Part shown: positions 20,083 through 31,544 of the stretch, piece after piece
How the letters are laid out: each line of letters begins with the position of its first letter
How positions within the stretch are numbered: position 1 is the stretch's first letter
Assembly: GCA_963969495.1 (NCBI GenBank)
Contig: OZ018319.1
Location: 200,792,736 to 200,856,735 of the forward strand
Origin: Ceratothoa steindachneri
Taxonomy: Eukaryota; Arthropoda; Malacostraca; Isopoda; Cymothoidae
Reading direction: 5' to 3'
DNA: 64,000 nt
Position numbers and translations under genes: made by a program
The notes under the pieces: generated by a model
What the model saw: only the letters and a program-made list of their open reading frames with translations
What the model was told of the DNA's origin: nothing
Databases searched by the model: none

Positions 20083-21789
20083 TGTCGTAGAATGACTCCC
20101 GACGATATACCATATATCACTATTCGTTGAGGGAACTTCCTTAATTATCTTTAGAGTGCGTTTTTACTGTCTGGCGGCCGATATTATGTATCTTCAAAAT
20201 GCTTAAGAAGTGGAACTGAGCTCAAGGATAATAATATTGCTATCATTAATAAAATAGAATTTTATTAATAATAACTATCAGCAAACACAAAAACAGAAAA
20301 TATTGACAAACAGAATGGAAAGGGTCGTGGAGACTCGGGCTAATCCAAGGATTTAAGGGATTAAAAAAGGTAAAACAAATATGGAGTTAAAGAGATGGGA
20401 TGGTTCGATAAACCATTTAAAGCACAGGATAGAATTGACAAATAAGGGATCAATACTCAAAAGGTGACGCTTGGCTTACGTAACTTCATTAGGGTGCAGT
20501 GGAAGGTACTTGAAGAAATATTCGGTCCGCTGGCGAGTTCCAGCCGAAGGGGGGGGATAAAAGGATCCTGACGTGGCGTCTTGGAAAGGAGAACCGTTAC
20601 TCGACGAACGGCTTGACGAACAATGGCTGTTCTAGGTTGTTCTCTTCTGAACAAAGGGGGGGATGAGAACCGTCTCTTGTCTACGGGCTCAAGAACAATA
20701 GCTGTTCTAATGTTGTTCTCCTTTGAACAACAGGAGGGGGGAGAACCGTTTCTTGGCGAAGGGCTCAAAACGAACAATGGCTGTTCTAATGTTGTTCTCC
20801 TTGAACAACAGGGGGGGGATGAGAACCGTTTCTTAGGCGAAGGGCTCAAAACGAACAATGGCTGTTCTAATGCTGTTCTCCTTGAACAACAGGGGGAAGA
20901 TGAGAACCGTTTCTTGGCGAAGGGCTCAAAACGAACAATGGCTGTTCTAATGCTGTTCTCCTTGAACAACAGGGGGGGGATGAGAACCGTTTCTTGGCGA
21001 AGGGCTCAAAACAACAATGGCTGTTCTAATGCTGTTCTCCTTGAACAACAGGGGGGGGATGAGAACCGTTTCTTGGCGAAGGGCTCAAAACGAACAATGG
21101 CTGTTCTAATACTGTTCTCCTTGAACAACAGGGAGGGGGATGAGAACCGTTTCTTGGCGAAGGGCTCAAAACGAACAATGGCTGTTCTAATGCTGTTCTC
21201 CTTGAACAACAGGGGGGACAAGAGAACCGTTTCTTGGCGAAGGGCTCAAAACGAACAATGGCTGTTCTAATGTTGTTCTCCCTTGAACAACAGGGGGGGG
21301 AAAGCCTTGGGGACTTGACGTCGGAAAGGCTCGAACCTTTGGCACTCAAGGAATATTGTCCTCCTTCTGGACAAGTGATGGTGAATCTCGAGGTCGAGGT
21401 CCCTTGGCGCACAAAGGGAGAGAGGGTCGTGGTGATGTTTCGCGACGAAAATCTGGATCTCCAATCTGATCTTAGTGGTAAAGTTTCCATATAAATAGCC
21501 AGGACATCTCCTTGGCGTGGGGGAGAATGGGGTGGAAGCTTCGAGGGAACGCACAGCTGGGCCGGAGAAAAATGCCTTATCTGTCCATAAGCCTAACTCG
21601 ATCTTGCGAGGTCGGCGTATGGGGGCGAACGGGGGGGGGACGATAACCTCCTTGTTTAAACATTGGCGTCCGGTAGCTGTTGATAAGACTCCAAGCCTCG
21701 AATCGAAGATGCACGTGGGTAGCCTCATGGTTTTAAATAAAATGTGATAGAAGTTGAAATGAATGCAGCTCTGAACTCGTTCTATCACA
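20083..21789 (-). repeat. 3' LTR (1,707 bp) of the Gypsy element
   Basis: Begins TGTCGTAGAATGA and ends with the inverse of TGTGATAGAACGA, so the LTR has 13-base imperfect inverted termini. It carries a nine-unit minisatellite (20,618-21,300). It is shorter than the other LTR mainly because that one has two more units. Confidence 0.95.
20618..21300. repeat. LTR minisatellite, about 80-bp unit, nine units
   Basis: Each unit contains GAACAATGGCTGTTC (5-bp stem), GTTGTTCTCCTTGAACAAC (7-bp stem, 5-base loop), a G-run of variable length, then GAGAACCGTTTCTTGGCGAAG. First and last units are variant. Long apparent ORFs here on both strands are repeat artefacts. Confidence 0.95.
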
Positions 21790-21801
21790 CCCCTCCATTC
21801 C
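21790..21801 (-). promoter_or_regulatory. Polypurine tract of the Gypsy element
   Basis: On the coding strand GGAATGGAGGGG lies immediately before the TGTGATAG start of the 3' LTR, the expected position of the plus-strand primer. Confidence 0.75.
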
Positions 21802-22203
21802 AGGGGAAGTTGTCACTTCGAAAAAAAAAGAGAGAAGGGACAACGATAGAGCTCCGTTGTAGGGAACTCGTTTTCTTGTACCAACCGTATCTTCCTGCAC
21901 CTAACTATTATTACCTCAATACGTATGATTATTTTGATCTTTAGATTACAGGGGAAAATAACCTTTAATACAACTTAATCAAAGAAAAAAAAAAAGGGCA
22001 TGGAACAATGAAATGATATAAACTTAGTACATACGGGACAAAATAATTTATACGTAAATTAATAAGAACAAATATATAGACATACAAAAAAATTAGACAT
22101 TGAGCGTTACAAAATTCAGAAATATACATTAATTAATTATATTACAAAAGAATCTTAAATTAAGTCGTACAAGACGGTATATACCTACATGGAGATACTA
22201 ATC

Positions 22204-24162
22204 CTATGAATACAATTGTTCTACGCTATTCGGTAACGCATTCCTACTGAGTGCGTCAGCGACCTGGTTATCGGAACCTTTGATATAATTTATTTTAAAT
22301 TGATACTCTTGCAAGAGTAAACTCCAGCGCCTGATGCGGCCGTTTGAGTGTCTCAAATTCCTAATATAGGCTAACGGACGGTGGTCGGTTCCTATTTGAA
22401 AATCTTTACATATCAAGTACAGCTTGAATTTGTCTATGACCCAGATAATTGATAGAGCTATCTTTTCTCTAGTGGCATATCTCTTTCCGCGTGGTAATAA
22501 TTGATGACTAGCATATGCAACTGGATGACTCGTTCTGTCATCCACGTATTGAAGGGGTACACCTCCAATGCCCTCGTTGCTCACGTCGGTCTTAACCCCA
22601 ACGGATTTTTCCGGGTTGGGCAACTTAAAAATGGGGGCAGAAATGAACTTACTTTTGAGCTGATTAAAATGGGAAACAGCGACATCATTCCAACGTAAAC
22701 GATCGGAGAAATTCTTTTCCTGAAGGGGGCATAGGGGGGCCGAAATTGCAGCGAAATTCGGAACAAATCGCTGATAGGGAGAAGCTGATCCTAGGATCGA
22801 TCTCAATGGCTTCTTTGTAATCGGGAGGGGCATGTCGGCGATTGCCTTAATCTTGTTCTCGTGGGGACCTGACTTGCTTTGTCCTATTTTGAAACCCAAA
22901 TATTTGATGGTTTCGTGGGCAAACTGGCATTTGCTGGGGCCAATGGTGAGGCCATTTTCACGCAGTTGCTCGAAAAGAGCTAATAGGGTGGATAAATGGT
23001 GATTCCATTTAATTAGTTCTTGGAGCTGACTCTTCTGACGTGGTGTCAGCTGCGCGTCACTATCCAGGTCAGAGGGTTCCAAAGACTCGCCTGGTAGGGA
23101 AGGAGGAGGGTACTCGGCATCAGGTTGGATGCACACTGTCTGGATTACCTTCAGGGACTCCGCGGGGCAGTCCTCTTCAAGCGCCGATGCTTCGTCCAGT
23201 TCTACGAAGGTATCTCCATGGGCGCGTTGGGGGTTCTTTATTTCTTGGGGTCCAGGGACAGTCTCCGTGTCCTTGTCTGGGGCCTTATCACCTAAGGGTG
23301 TTAGTGATTCACACTCCTCATTTTCCGTCCTAAAGTCCTGGTTAGGGGTCTCCGAGAAATCGGACGGTATCGGGGTTCTGATGGGGACGGGCTCCTGGGC
23401 TTCTTTCTTATCTCGGCCTTGAGGAAGGGCGGCCTGAAACACAGGGTCGAAACTTACTTGGGGGCTCTGTCCTATAAGTACGGAACAGAATTGTATGGGT
23501 GCTACAATGACTTCAGCCCAGCCATTATAATATTGACACTGCAGGTAACATCTAGCGACGGGGAATCTGTTCGCCCGCCCAAGGTAGTCATGTACCACCG
23601 CAAATTTTTCGTGGTTAGGGTCCACTGGGGGAAGGAGTTCGTCGGACACGATGAAACAAGTACATCCTGTGTCCCTGACGAGAGTCGATAATCGGCAGCC
23701 ATTCACGCTGCCCTCCTCAAATTTTAAAGTTCCTGGTGAACTTTTATCAAAAATAAAATTTACCTGGTGGCCTGACGGAGGGGGAGAAGTTGCTGCTTGG
23801 GTCTGCACCTCCGGGGGAGCCGGGGTTGCATAAATCTGGTGAACTTGGTGGGCTGGTTCGCTTTTAAGCCTAGAATTTTGGGGGCAATTCCAGCTCATGT
23901 GGTTTTCTACACCACAGGTGAAGCATATTATTGGTCGCTTCGGGAAGAGAGGTGGAGAAGAAATCTGAACGGGAGGTTTGGAGTCCCGTTGTTGATTTTG
24001 GGGAATGAAGTTTTGGGGTCTTACGGGGCCCGGAAACTTTGTCAGCTTTCCTGGGAAGGGGCGCGAATCCTTCCTTCTTTCCTGGTTTGGGGGTTGGTGA
24101 GAAGTTCGATTCTCCTTTGGATATAAATTATGGCTTGCGGCATAGACATCCGCTTCTTCGGT
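22204..24162 (-). pseudogene. Gypsy nucleocapsid-protease-RNase H frame, RT palm and integrase missing
   Basis: The frame is open throughout. In order: a zinc knuckle C-F-T-C-x4-H-x4-C near 23,900; a linker; an aspartic protease with R-D-T-G-C near 23,670; an acidic Pro-rich spacer; then LTPRQKSQLQELI joined near 23,010 directly to an RT thumb region (GPSKCQFAHETIKYLGF), so the fingers and palm with the YxDD box are absent. RNase H follows (KTDVSNEGIGG, YATREKIALSI, GTDHRPLAYI, DNQVADALSRN) and the frame ends 22,204. No integrase follows before the polypurine tract. The clean junction and long open frame suggest a young internal deletion. Confidence 0.9.
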
Positions 24163-24165
24163 ACA

Positions 24166-24893
24166 TTATTTAAAGGTCTGGCACCGACGGTCCTTGACAA
24201 ACGCGCGGATCTCCGTCGGGAGAGACGCCAAAAATTGATCTCGCAACACGAAGTCCGTTAAGGACTCGTAGTCCGGATCAACCTTTGAGGATTCTAACCA
24301 AAATTTAAAATTCCTCTGAAGAATGTATCCGAATTGACGGAACGTCTGTCCGGGTTTAATACGACCTCCTCGAAATTCTTGGCGGTAGAAATCGGGAGTC
24401 ATATTATGAGCGGCCAATAACTCAGCTTTTAAGGTGCTGTAGTTAATTGTACACTCAGATGGTAAAGATATAAAAATTTCGCGCAATTTGCAATTTAACA
24501 GGGAAAGTAATCTGGCTACACCTTCAGCCTCCAGATCCATGTTATTGATTTCGAGGATCTTTTCGAAGTGGGCTAAAAATGCTCCGAAATCCTCTCCATC
24601 CTTGAAATTGGGGAGCTTTAGTGGGAGATTGGGGGGGGGGCTTCGGAACGGGAACTGGCGGAATGTATCCCCGCTTCAACACGAGCTAATTCAATCTGAA
24701 GCTCAGCTTGTCTTATCCGTTCCCCTCTTTCTTCTCGTTGGATTTCTTTTTCTCGTTCTTCTCGTTGCATTTCTCTTTCTCGTTCCTTTTGAATGTACTC
24801 AATTAGTTCTTTTCCGGAGAGTCCCAAGGATTCTCCTTGCGCTTTAAAGATTTCAAACTGAGTCATCTTTGCACTTGGGGGCGCACTAGTCAA
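24166..24893 (-). pseudogene. Gypsy gag (broken by a frame shift and a stop)
   Basis: The N-terminal 91 residues (24,893-24,618) contain a highly charged helix (EREREMQREEREKEIQREER) likely to form a coiled coil. The frame is lost at a run of ten G (plus strand 24,631-24,640) and resumes on the far side as a capsid-like segment ending 24,166, including GQTFRQFGYILQRNFKFWLE and LASLPTEIRAFVKDRRC. It stops at a TAA where the related copy at 35,130 has a Gln codon. Downstream of that stop the frame continues into the zinc knuckle. Capsid and nucleocapsid assembly is the family's role; this copy could not make a full-length product unless the G-run is a sequencing error. Confidence 0.8.
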
Positions 24894-25190
24894 CCAACTA
24901 AAATTCCTCGCAACAAGAATTATGCCTCTATAGAATTAGCCTACCTAAATATGGGCACTGACCTATTCGTACTTGGTTTCTCAATCTAAATAACCACTGA
25001 CTAAAATCACAAAAAAAAACACAAACAAATTATTATAACCGTTCCTTAAGCTACTCCAGCTTCTTAAGTTTAAAAAAAAGGGGATAGCAATCGTTAAAAC
25101 AAAAGGGAACTACTATATTCTATTATTATAACGAATAACACTATGCTTTACTCGACTGAGACCAGTGTTTGCAAAGATATAGCGTTAAAC

Positions 25191-25208
25191 CTTACACACC
25201 TGACACCA
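25191..25208 (-). promoter_or_regulatory. Candidate primer-binding site, displaced by a (TA)n tract
   Basis: On the coding strand TGGTGTCAGGTGTG starts about 24 bases inside the 5' LTR end. TGGTGTCAG is a common start of Gypsy primer sites. Between it and the LTR lies a TA run (25,218-25,232). Which tRNA it would pair with is not determined. Confidence 0.5.
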
Positions 25209-25232
25209 AATTAAATAGTATATATATATATA

Positions 25233-27108
25233 TGTCGTAGAATGACTCCCGACGATATACCATATATCACTATTCGTTGAGGGAACTTCCTTAATTATCT
25301 TTAGAGTGCGTTTTTACTGTCTGGCGGCCGATATTATGTATCTTCAAAATGCTTAAGAAGTGGAACTGAGCTCAAGGATAATAATATTGCTATCATTAAT
25401 AAAATAGAGTTTTATTAATAATAACTATCAGCAAACACAAAAACGGAAAATATTGACAAACAGAATGGAAAGGGTCGTGGAGACTCGGGCTAATCCAAGG
25501 ATTTAAGGGATCAAAAAAGGTAAAACAAATATGGAGTTAAAGAGATGGGATGGTTCGATAAACCATTTAAAGCACAGGATAGAATTGACAAATAAGGGAT
25601 CAATACTCAAAAGGTGACGCTTGGCTTACGTAACTTCATTAGGGTGCAGTGGAAGGTACTTGAAGGAATATTCGGTCCGCTGGCGAGTTCCAGCCGAAGG
25701 GGGGGGATAAAAGGATCCTGACGTGGCGTCTTGGAAAGGAGAACCGTTACTCGACGAACGGCTTGACGAACAATGGCTGTTCTAGGTTGTTCTCTTCTGA
25801 ACAAAGGGGGGGGATGAGAACCGTCTCTTGTCTACGGGCTCAAGAACAATGGCTGTTCTAATGTTGTTCTCCTTTGAACAACAGGGGGGGTGAGAACCGT
25901 TTCTTGGCGAAGGGCTCAAAACGAACAATGGCTGTTCTAATGTTGTTCTCCTTGAACAACAGGGGGGGATGAGAACCGTTTCTTGGCGAAGGGCTCAAAA
26001 CGAACAATGGCTGTTCTAATGCTGTTCTCCTTGAACAACAGGGTGGGGGGGATGAGAACCGTTTCTTGGCGAAGGGCTCAAAACGAACAATGGCTGTTCT
26101 AATGTTGTTCTCCTTGAACAACAGGGGGGGGGATGAGAACCGTTTCTTGGCGAAGGGCTCAAAACGAACAATGGCTGTTCTAATGCTGTTCTCCTTGAAC
26201 AACAGGGGGGGGGATGAGAACCGTTTCTTGGCGAAGGGCTCAAAACGAACAATGGCTGTTCTAATGCTGTTCTCCTTGAACAACAGGGGGGGGGGGGATG
26301 AGAACCGTTTCTTGGCGAAGGGCTCAAAACAACAATGGCTGTTCTAATGCTGTTCTCCTTGAACAACAGGGGGGGGGGATGAGAACCGTTTCTTGGCGAA
26401 GGGCTCAAAACGAACAATGGCTGTTCTAATGCTGTTCTCCTTGAACAACAGGGGGGGGATGAGAACCGTTTCTTGGCGAAGGGCTCAAAACGAACAATGG
26501 CTGTTCTAATGCTGTTCTCCTTGAACAACAGGGGGGGGATGAGAACCGTTTCTTGGCGAAGGGCTCAAAACGAACAATGGCTGTTCTAATGTTGTTCTCC
26601 CTTGAACAACAGGGGGGGGGGAAGCCTTGGGGACTTGACGTCGGAAAGGCTCGAACCTTTGGCACTCAAGGAATATTGTCCTCCTTCTGGACAAGTGATG
26701 GTGAATCTCGAGGTCGAGGTCCCTTGGCGCACAAAGGGAGAGAGGGTCGTGGTGATGTTTCGCGACGAAAATCTGGATCTCCAATCTGATCTTAGTGGTA
26801 AAGTTTCCATATAAATAGCCAGGACATCTCCTTGGCGTGGGGGAGAATGGGGTGGAAGCTTCGAGGGAACGCACAGCTGGGCCGGAGAAAAATGCCTTAT
26901 CTGTCCATAAACCTAACTCGATCTGGCGAGGTCGGCGTATGGGGGCGAACGGGGGGGGACGATAACCTCCTTGTTTAAACATTGGCGTCCGGTAGCTGTT
27001 GATAAGACTCCAAGCCTCGAATCGAAGATGCACGTGGGTAGCCTCATGGTTTTAAATAAAATGTGATAGAAGTTGAAATGAATGCAGCTCTGAACTCGTT
27101 CTATCACA
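25233..27108 (-). repeat. 5' LTR (1,876 bp) of the Gypsy element
   Basis: Nearly identical to 20,083-21,789, with eleven minisatellite units (25,768-26,622). On the minus strand this is the upstream LTR and should hold the promoter. I could not place a TATA box or the R boundary with confidence. Confidence 0.95.
25768..26622. repeat. LTR minisatellite, about 80-bp unit, eleven units
   Basis: Same unit as in the other LTR, with two more copies and G-runs varying from about 7 to 11. The variant first unit (GGTTGTTCTCTTCTGAAC) and the last unit (TCCCTTGAACAAC) are conserved in both arrays, so expansion or loss occurred in the middle. Confidence 0.95.
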
Positions 27109-27650
27109 CTTTATCAATCTAAATGTTATTTATAAAAGTAAAGATGTTATTTTCAAGCTAAATAAATCGTATGTTGGACCACAACAGGACGATTGGTTTC
27201 AGGTATGGTCTCCATATCAAAGGAGGGATATCAATATTCGGGAAGCAGTACAGAGGAGAAAGTGCGGCCAAAATGATACTTTCCTTGAGACACCTTGATT
27301 ATATGGATAGGTTGACGGCACTTAACATGTTTACATTAAATGGTGTTTCAGGGATGACTTGATTCAACTATTTTAAATGTTTAGGGAGATTCATAAATAA
27401 GAAATTTTAGAGGTTTTAGGATCATTGTTTTAAAATTATAAAGCCTAAATGCAAGGTTGAATTTAAGGAAATATTATTTTACGAATCGAATCGTGGATTC
27501 TTGGAATGCATTACCTGGGAATGTTGTAGATAGCTCTACTGGGACATCTAAAAAAAAACTTACACATGTACATATATGGGGAGGAACATATATAAATAAC
27601 CTGACTTTGGAGGTTTATATGTATATATGTATGTATTATAGCCAATATTA
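27109..27650 (+). mobile_element. LINE remnant, 3' piece beyond the Gypsy insertion
   Basis: Continues the LINE interrupted at 20,082. It encodes YVGPQQDDWFQVWSPYQRRD-type sequence near 27,170, LRHLDYMDRLTALNMFTL at 27,275 and LRKYYFTNRIVDSWNALPGN near 27,460, the C-terminal blocks of CR1-like reverse transcriptases. An internal deletion has removed the region between the fingers and the C-terminal domain. It ends in AT-rich sequence near 27,650. Confidence 0.75.
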
Positions 27651-27847
27651 ATTGTAATGTGTGCAGAAACTCAATGACTTCACATATATTTCCTTATATA
27701 CTATTAGTGAACGAAATTCTTATTTTAAGTAAAGTATACCTCTGCGACCCCTTCCTAGTACCCGATCTCTAGTGATTATTTGATAACTATCGATACTAAA
27801 TTAGCCAATAAACTCTATATATAGTTATCTCGATTACGTTAGTTTGT

Positions 27848-27909
27848 GGCACTCAAATTGCAAGTAAAGTAGGCCTATGGCACCCAAATTGCAGGATAGG
27901 TAGGCCATG
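27848..27909. repeat. 31-bp direct repeat, two units
   Basis: GGCACTCAAATTGCAAG...TAGGCCTAT is followed at 27,879 by GGCACCCAAATTGCAGG...TAGGCCATG. Confidence 0.7.
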
Positions 27910-29478
27910 TGAGGAAACCCCACAAATGGGTTCTCGGTGGATCTATGAAATCCTGAAATTGGGTACACACATTGATTAATTAAATAATATGCCCATGTAA
28001 TAGGTAGTGAACCAACGTAAAATAGAAAGAAATACCTATATTACAAATGAACATTTATTAGGAGATGCATAAGAGAGGCAAGCGAATAACTGGTTTCCCA
28101 TGAGGCCATACATACATACCCATGCAAAGGAGCAGCTGTTAGACCAAAAGATACCAATGATAGATAACAAGGTGAGCCAAGCGAATGCAGGGTGATATAT
28201 GCTTTGACCGGTTGAGTTGTCGTGAGAGTGTGAGACGAAAAATAAACTGTCTTCTCTATTGATATGGTTTGCCAGCCCGGTCTGAAATTGTGTACAGTTA
28301 CTTTATGAACGCACACATCTCTGGTAACGCTGCCCAACGGTCAATGAAGAGACTAAGAAATATAATTCCGATCATTAGCTCCACCCCGCACCTAGAGGAT
28401 AAAAAGAAGTCACGTCCCCTTAAGCAAGGGAACTATAAATAAACGATCATAAACATTATGAGTAGAATCAGTTAAGTCATTTGGTCGGATAGACTATATT
28501 AAAGGCTTTCAACTAGTCCTTTTATTATTATTATTATTAGCGTTGTAAACCTGCTGTTCCTCGTTTCCTTAAGTCCTGTTATTTTAGCCTCAGCTAACCA
28601 ACACTAGTAAAAACTTACATACGGCCACGTAGGAATCGATCTATTTCCCTTACTCCGAATAAGGTAGACCCTAATCAAGAATAAACGCTAACTTATCGTC
28701 GCTTTCCTTTCGAGTCTTTTTCTCTAACCACGAGGTAACCAAGGCAACTTCTTAAACCCAGCCTAGAAGCGGAATCTTCGTGATAACCTTTGTAGTCAGA
28801 GGAAACTCAACTGGTAGATCTAAAACAGTTTCCCTATCACACACCACCACGACTCCCCTCCCCTCCTATAGGTTTTCTGTAACAACCGAAGCGGTCAATT
28901 CTGTTAACATATTTCACAAACTGCGCGTACTCGTGTACATTGAATGGCTTTTAAGAGGACACCTATCTGTTCTCTGATTTGCATCCTCCCTATTTAGTGT
29001 TTACTTCTCTCTATTGCCTTCCTTCGTGTTCAAATTTCTCCTATTCCACGTTATTTTGCTCTTCTCAAGCATATTTCTCGGTCACTCCTATCTATATATC
29101 GACCAAGTAGAGTCTCGCCCTTCAGGTAATCTTAAAATGTTTGCATTTTCCTGACTTTGTATTCATTTGACCTTGTAAATAACCTTTGATTGGAGCATTA
29201 ATGTTCTACGAATCCTGGAAATAATCCCAATTATTGAAATATAATGTGTTATCACCCTCGAAGATTCTGTCAGGTCACGATATCGAAAAACAATTACTTT
29301 TGATGCCGTATTATATTGATGTTCATCGTTGCCGTCTACAATTGTTACTATTACTATTCTATAATTCTTAGTGATCGATCGAATTTACATCGTTTTTATC
29401 CCGCCACCCCGTAAACAAATGTGTTTTCGTGGTTTTCAGGCTTATATATGCCTTTTCTTGAATTTGAACCATTGAATA
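27910..29478. other. No gene recognised
   Basis: AT-rich sequence with a short (TTA)n tract near 28,522-28,538. Small frames at 28,041-28,337 minus and 28,780-28,977 plus have no recognisable motif. Confidence 0.5.
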
Positions 29479-29480
29479 TA

Positions 29481-30713
29481 TCTGATTAGAACGAAAGGTT
29501 TACATAGTATTTATAAAAGAAGTACCTCATGTTAATATTTATGAATACTACAATGAGTAATTTACATCTTTTTATTTCAGATTATATAAATATTGTTCAT
29601 AATCTTCTTCGGTATTCACCACTATGTTCATTCCATCTAAAGATCACATAAGACATGGGTATTTTACTTCATGAGTTTCATAAATGGATCAATGCATTTA
29701 CAGCTGAAAAAATACACTCAGAGAACTTATGAAGATATTGCAGTAAATGAAAGAAGTTGCAGGAGGTAATTTCTAAGGTTCCGAAGTGTGGATTTCAGTA
29801 TAAAAGAAGGAATAGAGAAAGTCATCCAAACAAACATGATTCCGAAGACTTTGAAGCTGTTTTCACAACGAATCCTGCTACAATACCTAAGGAACTGGCA
29901 GATAAAATCAGCATAACCCACATGACTGTCTTACGTCAACTGAAAAGGATTGTAAAGGTTCCTGTGATTGCAAAATTGGCCCCGCACGAACTGTGCAAAG
30001 CGAATCTGCAACAAGGCGTTGCTTGCTGTGAATCATGTATCTCTCTGTATATCTCCTTCATGACACCCTATTAACAACTGGGGATGAAAAATGAGTCCTT
30101 TATCATAACGTTAAATGTCCCCGTTCGTGGATCAATCGAGGAAGGAGAAGTTCTCATCAACCGAGAGGAGGACTTCGTTCTATAAAGATCATGTTGATTG
30201 TATGTTGGAATAATAAAGAAATTGTCCATTACGAACTGTTAGACAAAATTCAAACAATTATTACGAGTCTCTACTACAATCAACTTCATCGTTTGAAAAC
30301 CACGGGCGAAAGGAGACCCTCCTTAGTCAGCATAAAGGGTGTCATCCCCCATCAGGATAATGCCCGTGCTTACAGAGCTAGAATGTCCAAAGATCTCTTG
30401 GAAGAACTCGATTGGCAAATATTGCTATTCTCTTGACCTTGGTCATTGGATTATTACTTGTTTAGGGGATTACCGAATGATTTAGATTGTCTAAGGTTGA
30501 TATCAGAAGAGGTTGAAAACGACCTGGATTTATATTTTGCATCAAAAACTAAAGAATTTAACAAGTGTAACATTTATAAGCTTTTTGGCAGATGGAATAA
30601 AGTTCGAGAAATCAATGGAGTTTATGTTTGTGATCAAATATTTCCATACTCATAAGTATTTTTCATTTTTAATATCGACCCTAAAATTGGAAATTACTTT
30701 CGTTCCAACCTGA
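29481..30713 (+). mobile_element. Mariner element with both terminal repeats
   Basis: Left end TCTGATTAGAACGAAAGG at 29,481 and the inverse of TCAGGTTGGAACGAAAGT ending at 30,713, with TA on each side (29,479-29,480 and 30,714-30,715). At 1,233 bp it is close to full length for the family. Confidence 0.9.
29640..30655 (+). pseudogene. Mariner transposase (DD34D type), many lesions
   Basis: Readable in several frames. The N-terminal helix-turn-helix region spans 29,640-29,960 (LADKISITHMTVLRQLKR). The first catalytic block reads T-T-G-D-E-K and then a stop where Trp is usual (near 30,075). The second reads HQDNARAYRA near 30,355, with Asp present. The third reads S-L-D-Y-Y-L-F-R-G near 30,448, with Asp present. 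The C-terminal block FASKTKEFNKCNIYKLFGRW is at 30,536. All three aspartates survive, but stops and frame shifts abolish expression. Confidence 0.9.
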
Positions 30714-31544
30714 TACTAACAAAATCGTCTCGCTTTCATTTTGAAGTTTAGGTAACGAATAGAACTTACTTTTGCATTAAATTTGAAATTGGTGAGTCCC
30801 TCTTGGTCCTATCTCAGGACCAGGATTTTGTTAATTATATATTTACTTCCGTTTATTTATACCAGCGTAAAAAAAACAATGGGTGCGAACTGGAATTTTG
30901 CGCAATTATAGTATTATTTAAGACAGGTCGGAAGTGGTGACATTTCATCAAAGAAAACAACTTTAAAAATTCGAGACTTTCCCTTATCATAGATTGGGAA
31001 ATCGACGTTATATCCCGGCTAATCCCCTTCTGCCTTTTTTACAGCACGAATTTCCGCGCTAGCATGAGAAAGCTTATGTTCGAATGCATTGTTTAGTAAA
31101 CAAAATCTGAACCTACAGTTTTCATTCACGAGAAACTGTATGAATCCCAGTAGTCAAATGCTATTTTAAATAATAATAATTAAATGATTTAGTATATTCG
31201 GTTTCAGATGACCATGGAGTAAGAAATAACGATTATTTTGTCGGAAAGCCTGAAAGAAACGTCAGTGGATCACAATATGATACATTTAGAGCACAAAAAA
31301 TGTATGTTTGAAGAAGAAGAAGAAAAACAAAAGGAAAATGAGAGGAAAGAAGAATTGCGCTAAAATAACTATCAGATAACTTATGAGCCACTCCAGTTTA
31401 GCCTAGGGGAGAATGAGTGTACACAGCTATCCTGTTACAGATAGGCTATTCGTGTTAAAGATCGATGTTTATTTGAAATAACATTCGAATTTTTTATCTT
31501 ATTGACTCAAGTTAAATACATATTTAGTGTGTTCTGTCAGATAA

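Larger units (their letters stand above)
20083..27108 (-). mobile_element. Gypsy-type LTR retrotransposon with both LTRs (internally deleted pol)
   Basis: Two long direct repeats (20,083-21,789 and 25,233-27,108) flank a 3.4-kb internal region coding on the minus strand. Both LTRs end in TG...CA on the coding strand, and CTTTA is duplicated outside (20,078-20,082 and 27,109-27,113). LTRs are nearly identical apart from repeat-unit number and a few substitutions, which argues for recent insertion. Internal order on the minus strand is primer site, gag, zinc knuckle, protease, RT remnant, RNase H, polypurine tract. Integrase and the RT palm are missing, so movement would have needed proteins from another copy. 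Confidence 0.95.

Noticed and set aside
20623..21270. Long ORFs on both strands (also 25,858-26,665) with repeated EQPLFVLSPSP or LAKGSKRTMAVLMLF
   Set aside because: Products of the LTR minisatellite read in several frames; unit length and G-runs vary, so no frame is conserved.
24618..24893. Charged helix ORF considered as a host coiled-coil protein
   Set aside because: Position directly after the primer site and before the capsid-like region makes it the Gypsy gag N-terminus.
20618..26622. CRISPR-like appearance of regularly spaced repeats
   Set aside because: Units are contiguous without unique spacers, the context is a eukaryotic LTR and no cas genes exist.
20457..27033. Possible segmental duplication of 20,083-21,789 at 25,233-27,108
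   Set aside because: The repeats are LTRs: TG...CA ends, primer site, polypurine tract and a 5-bp target duplication outside.
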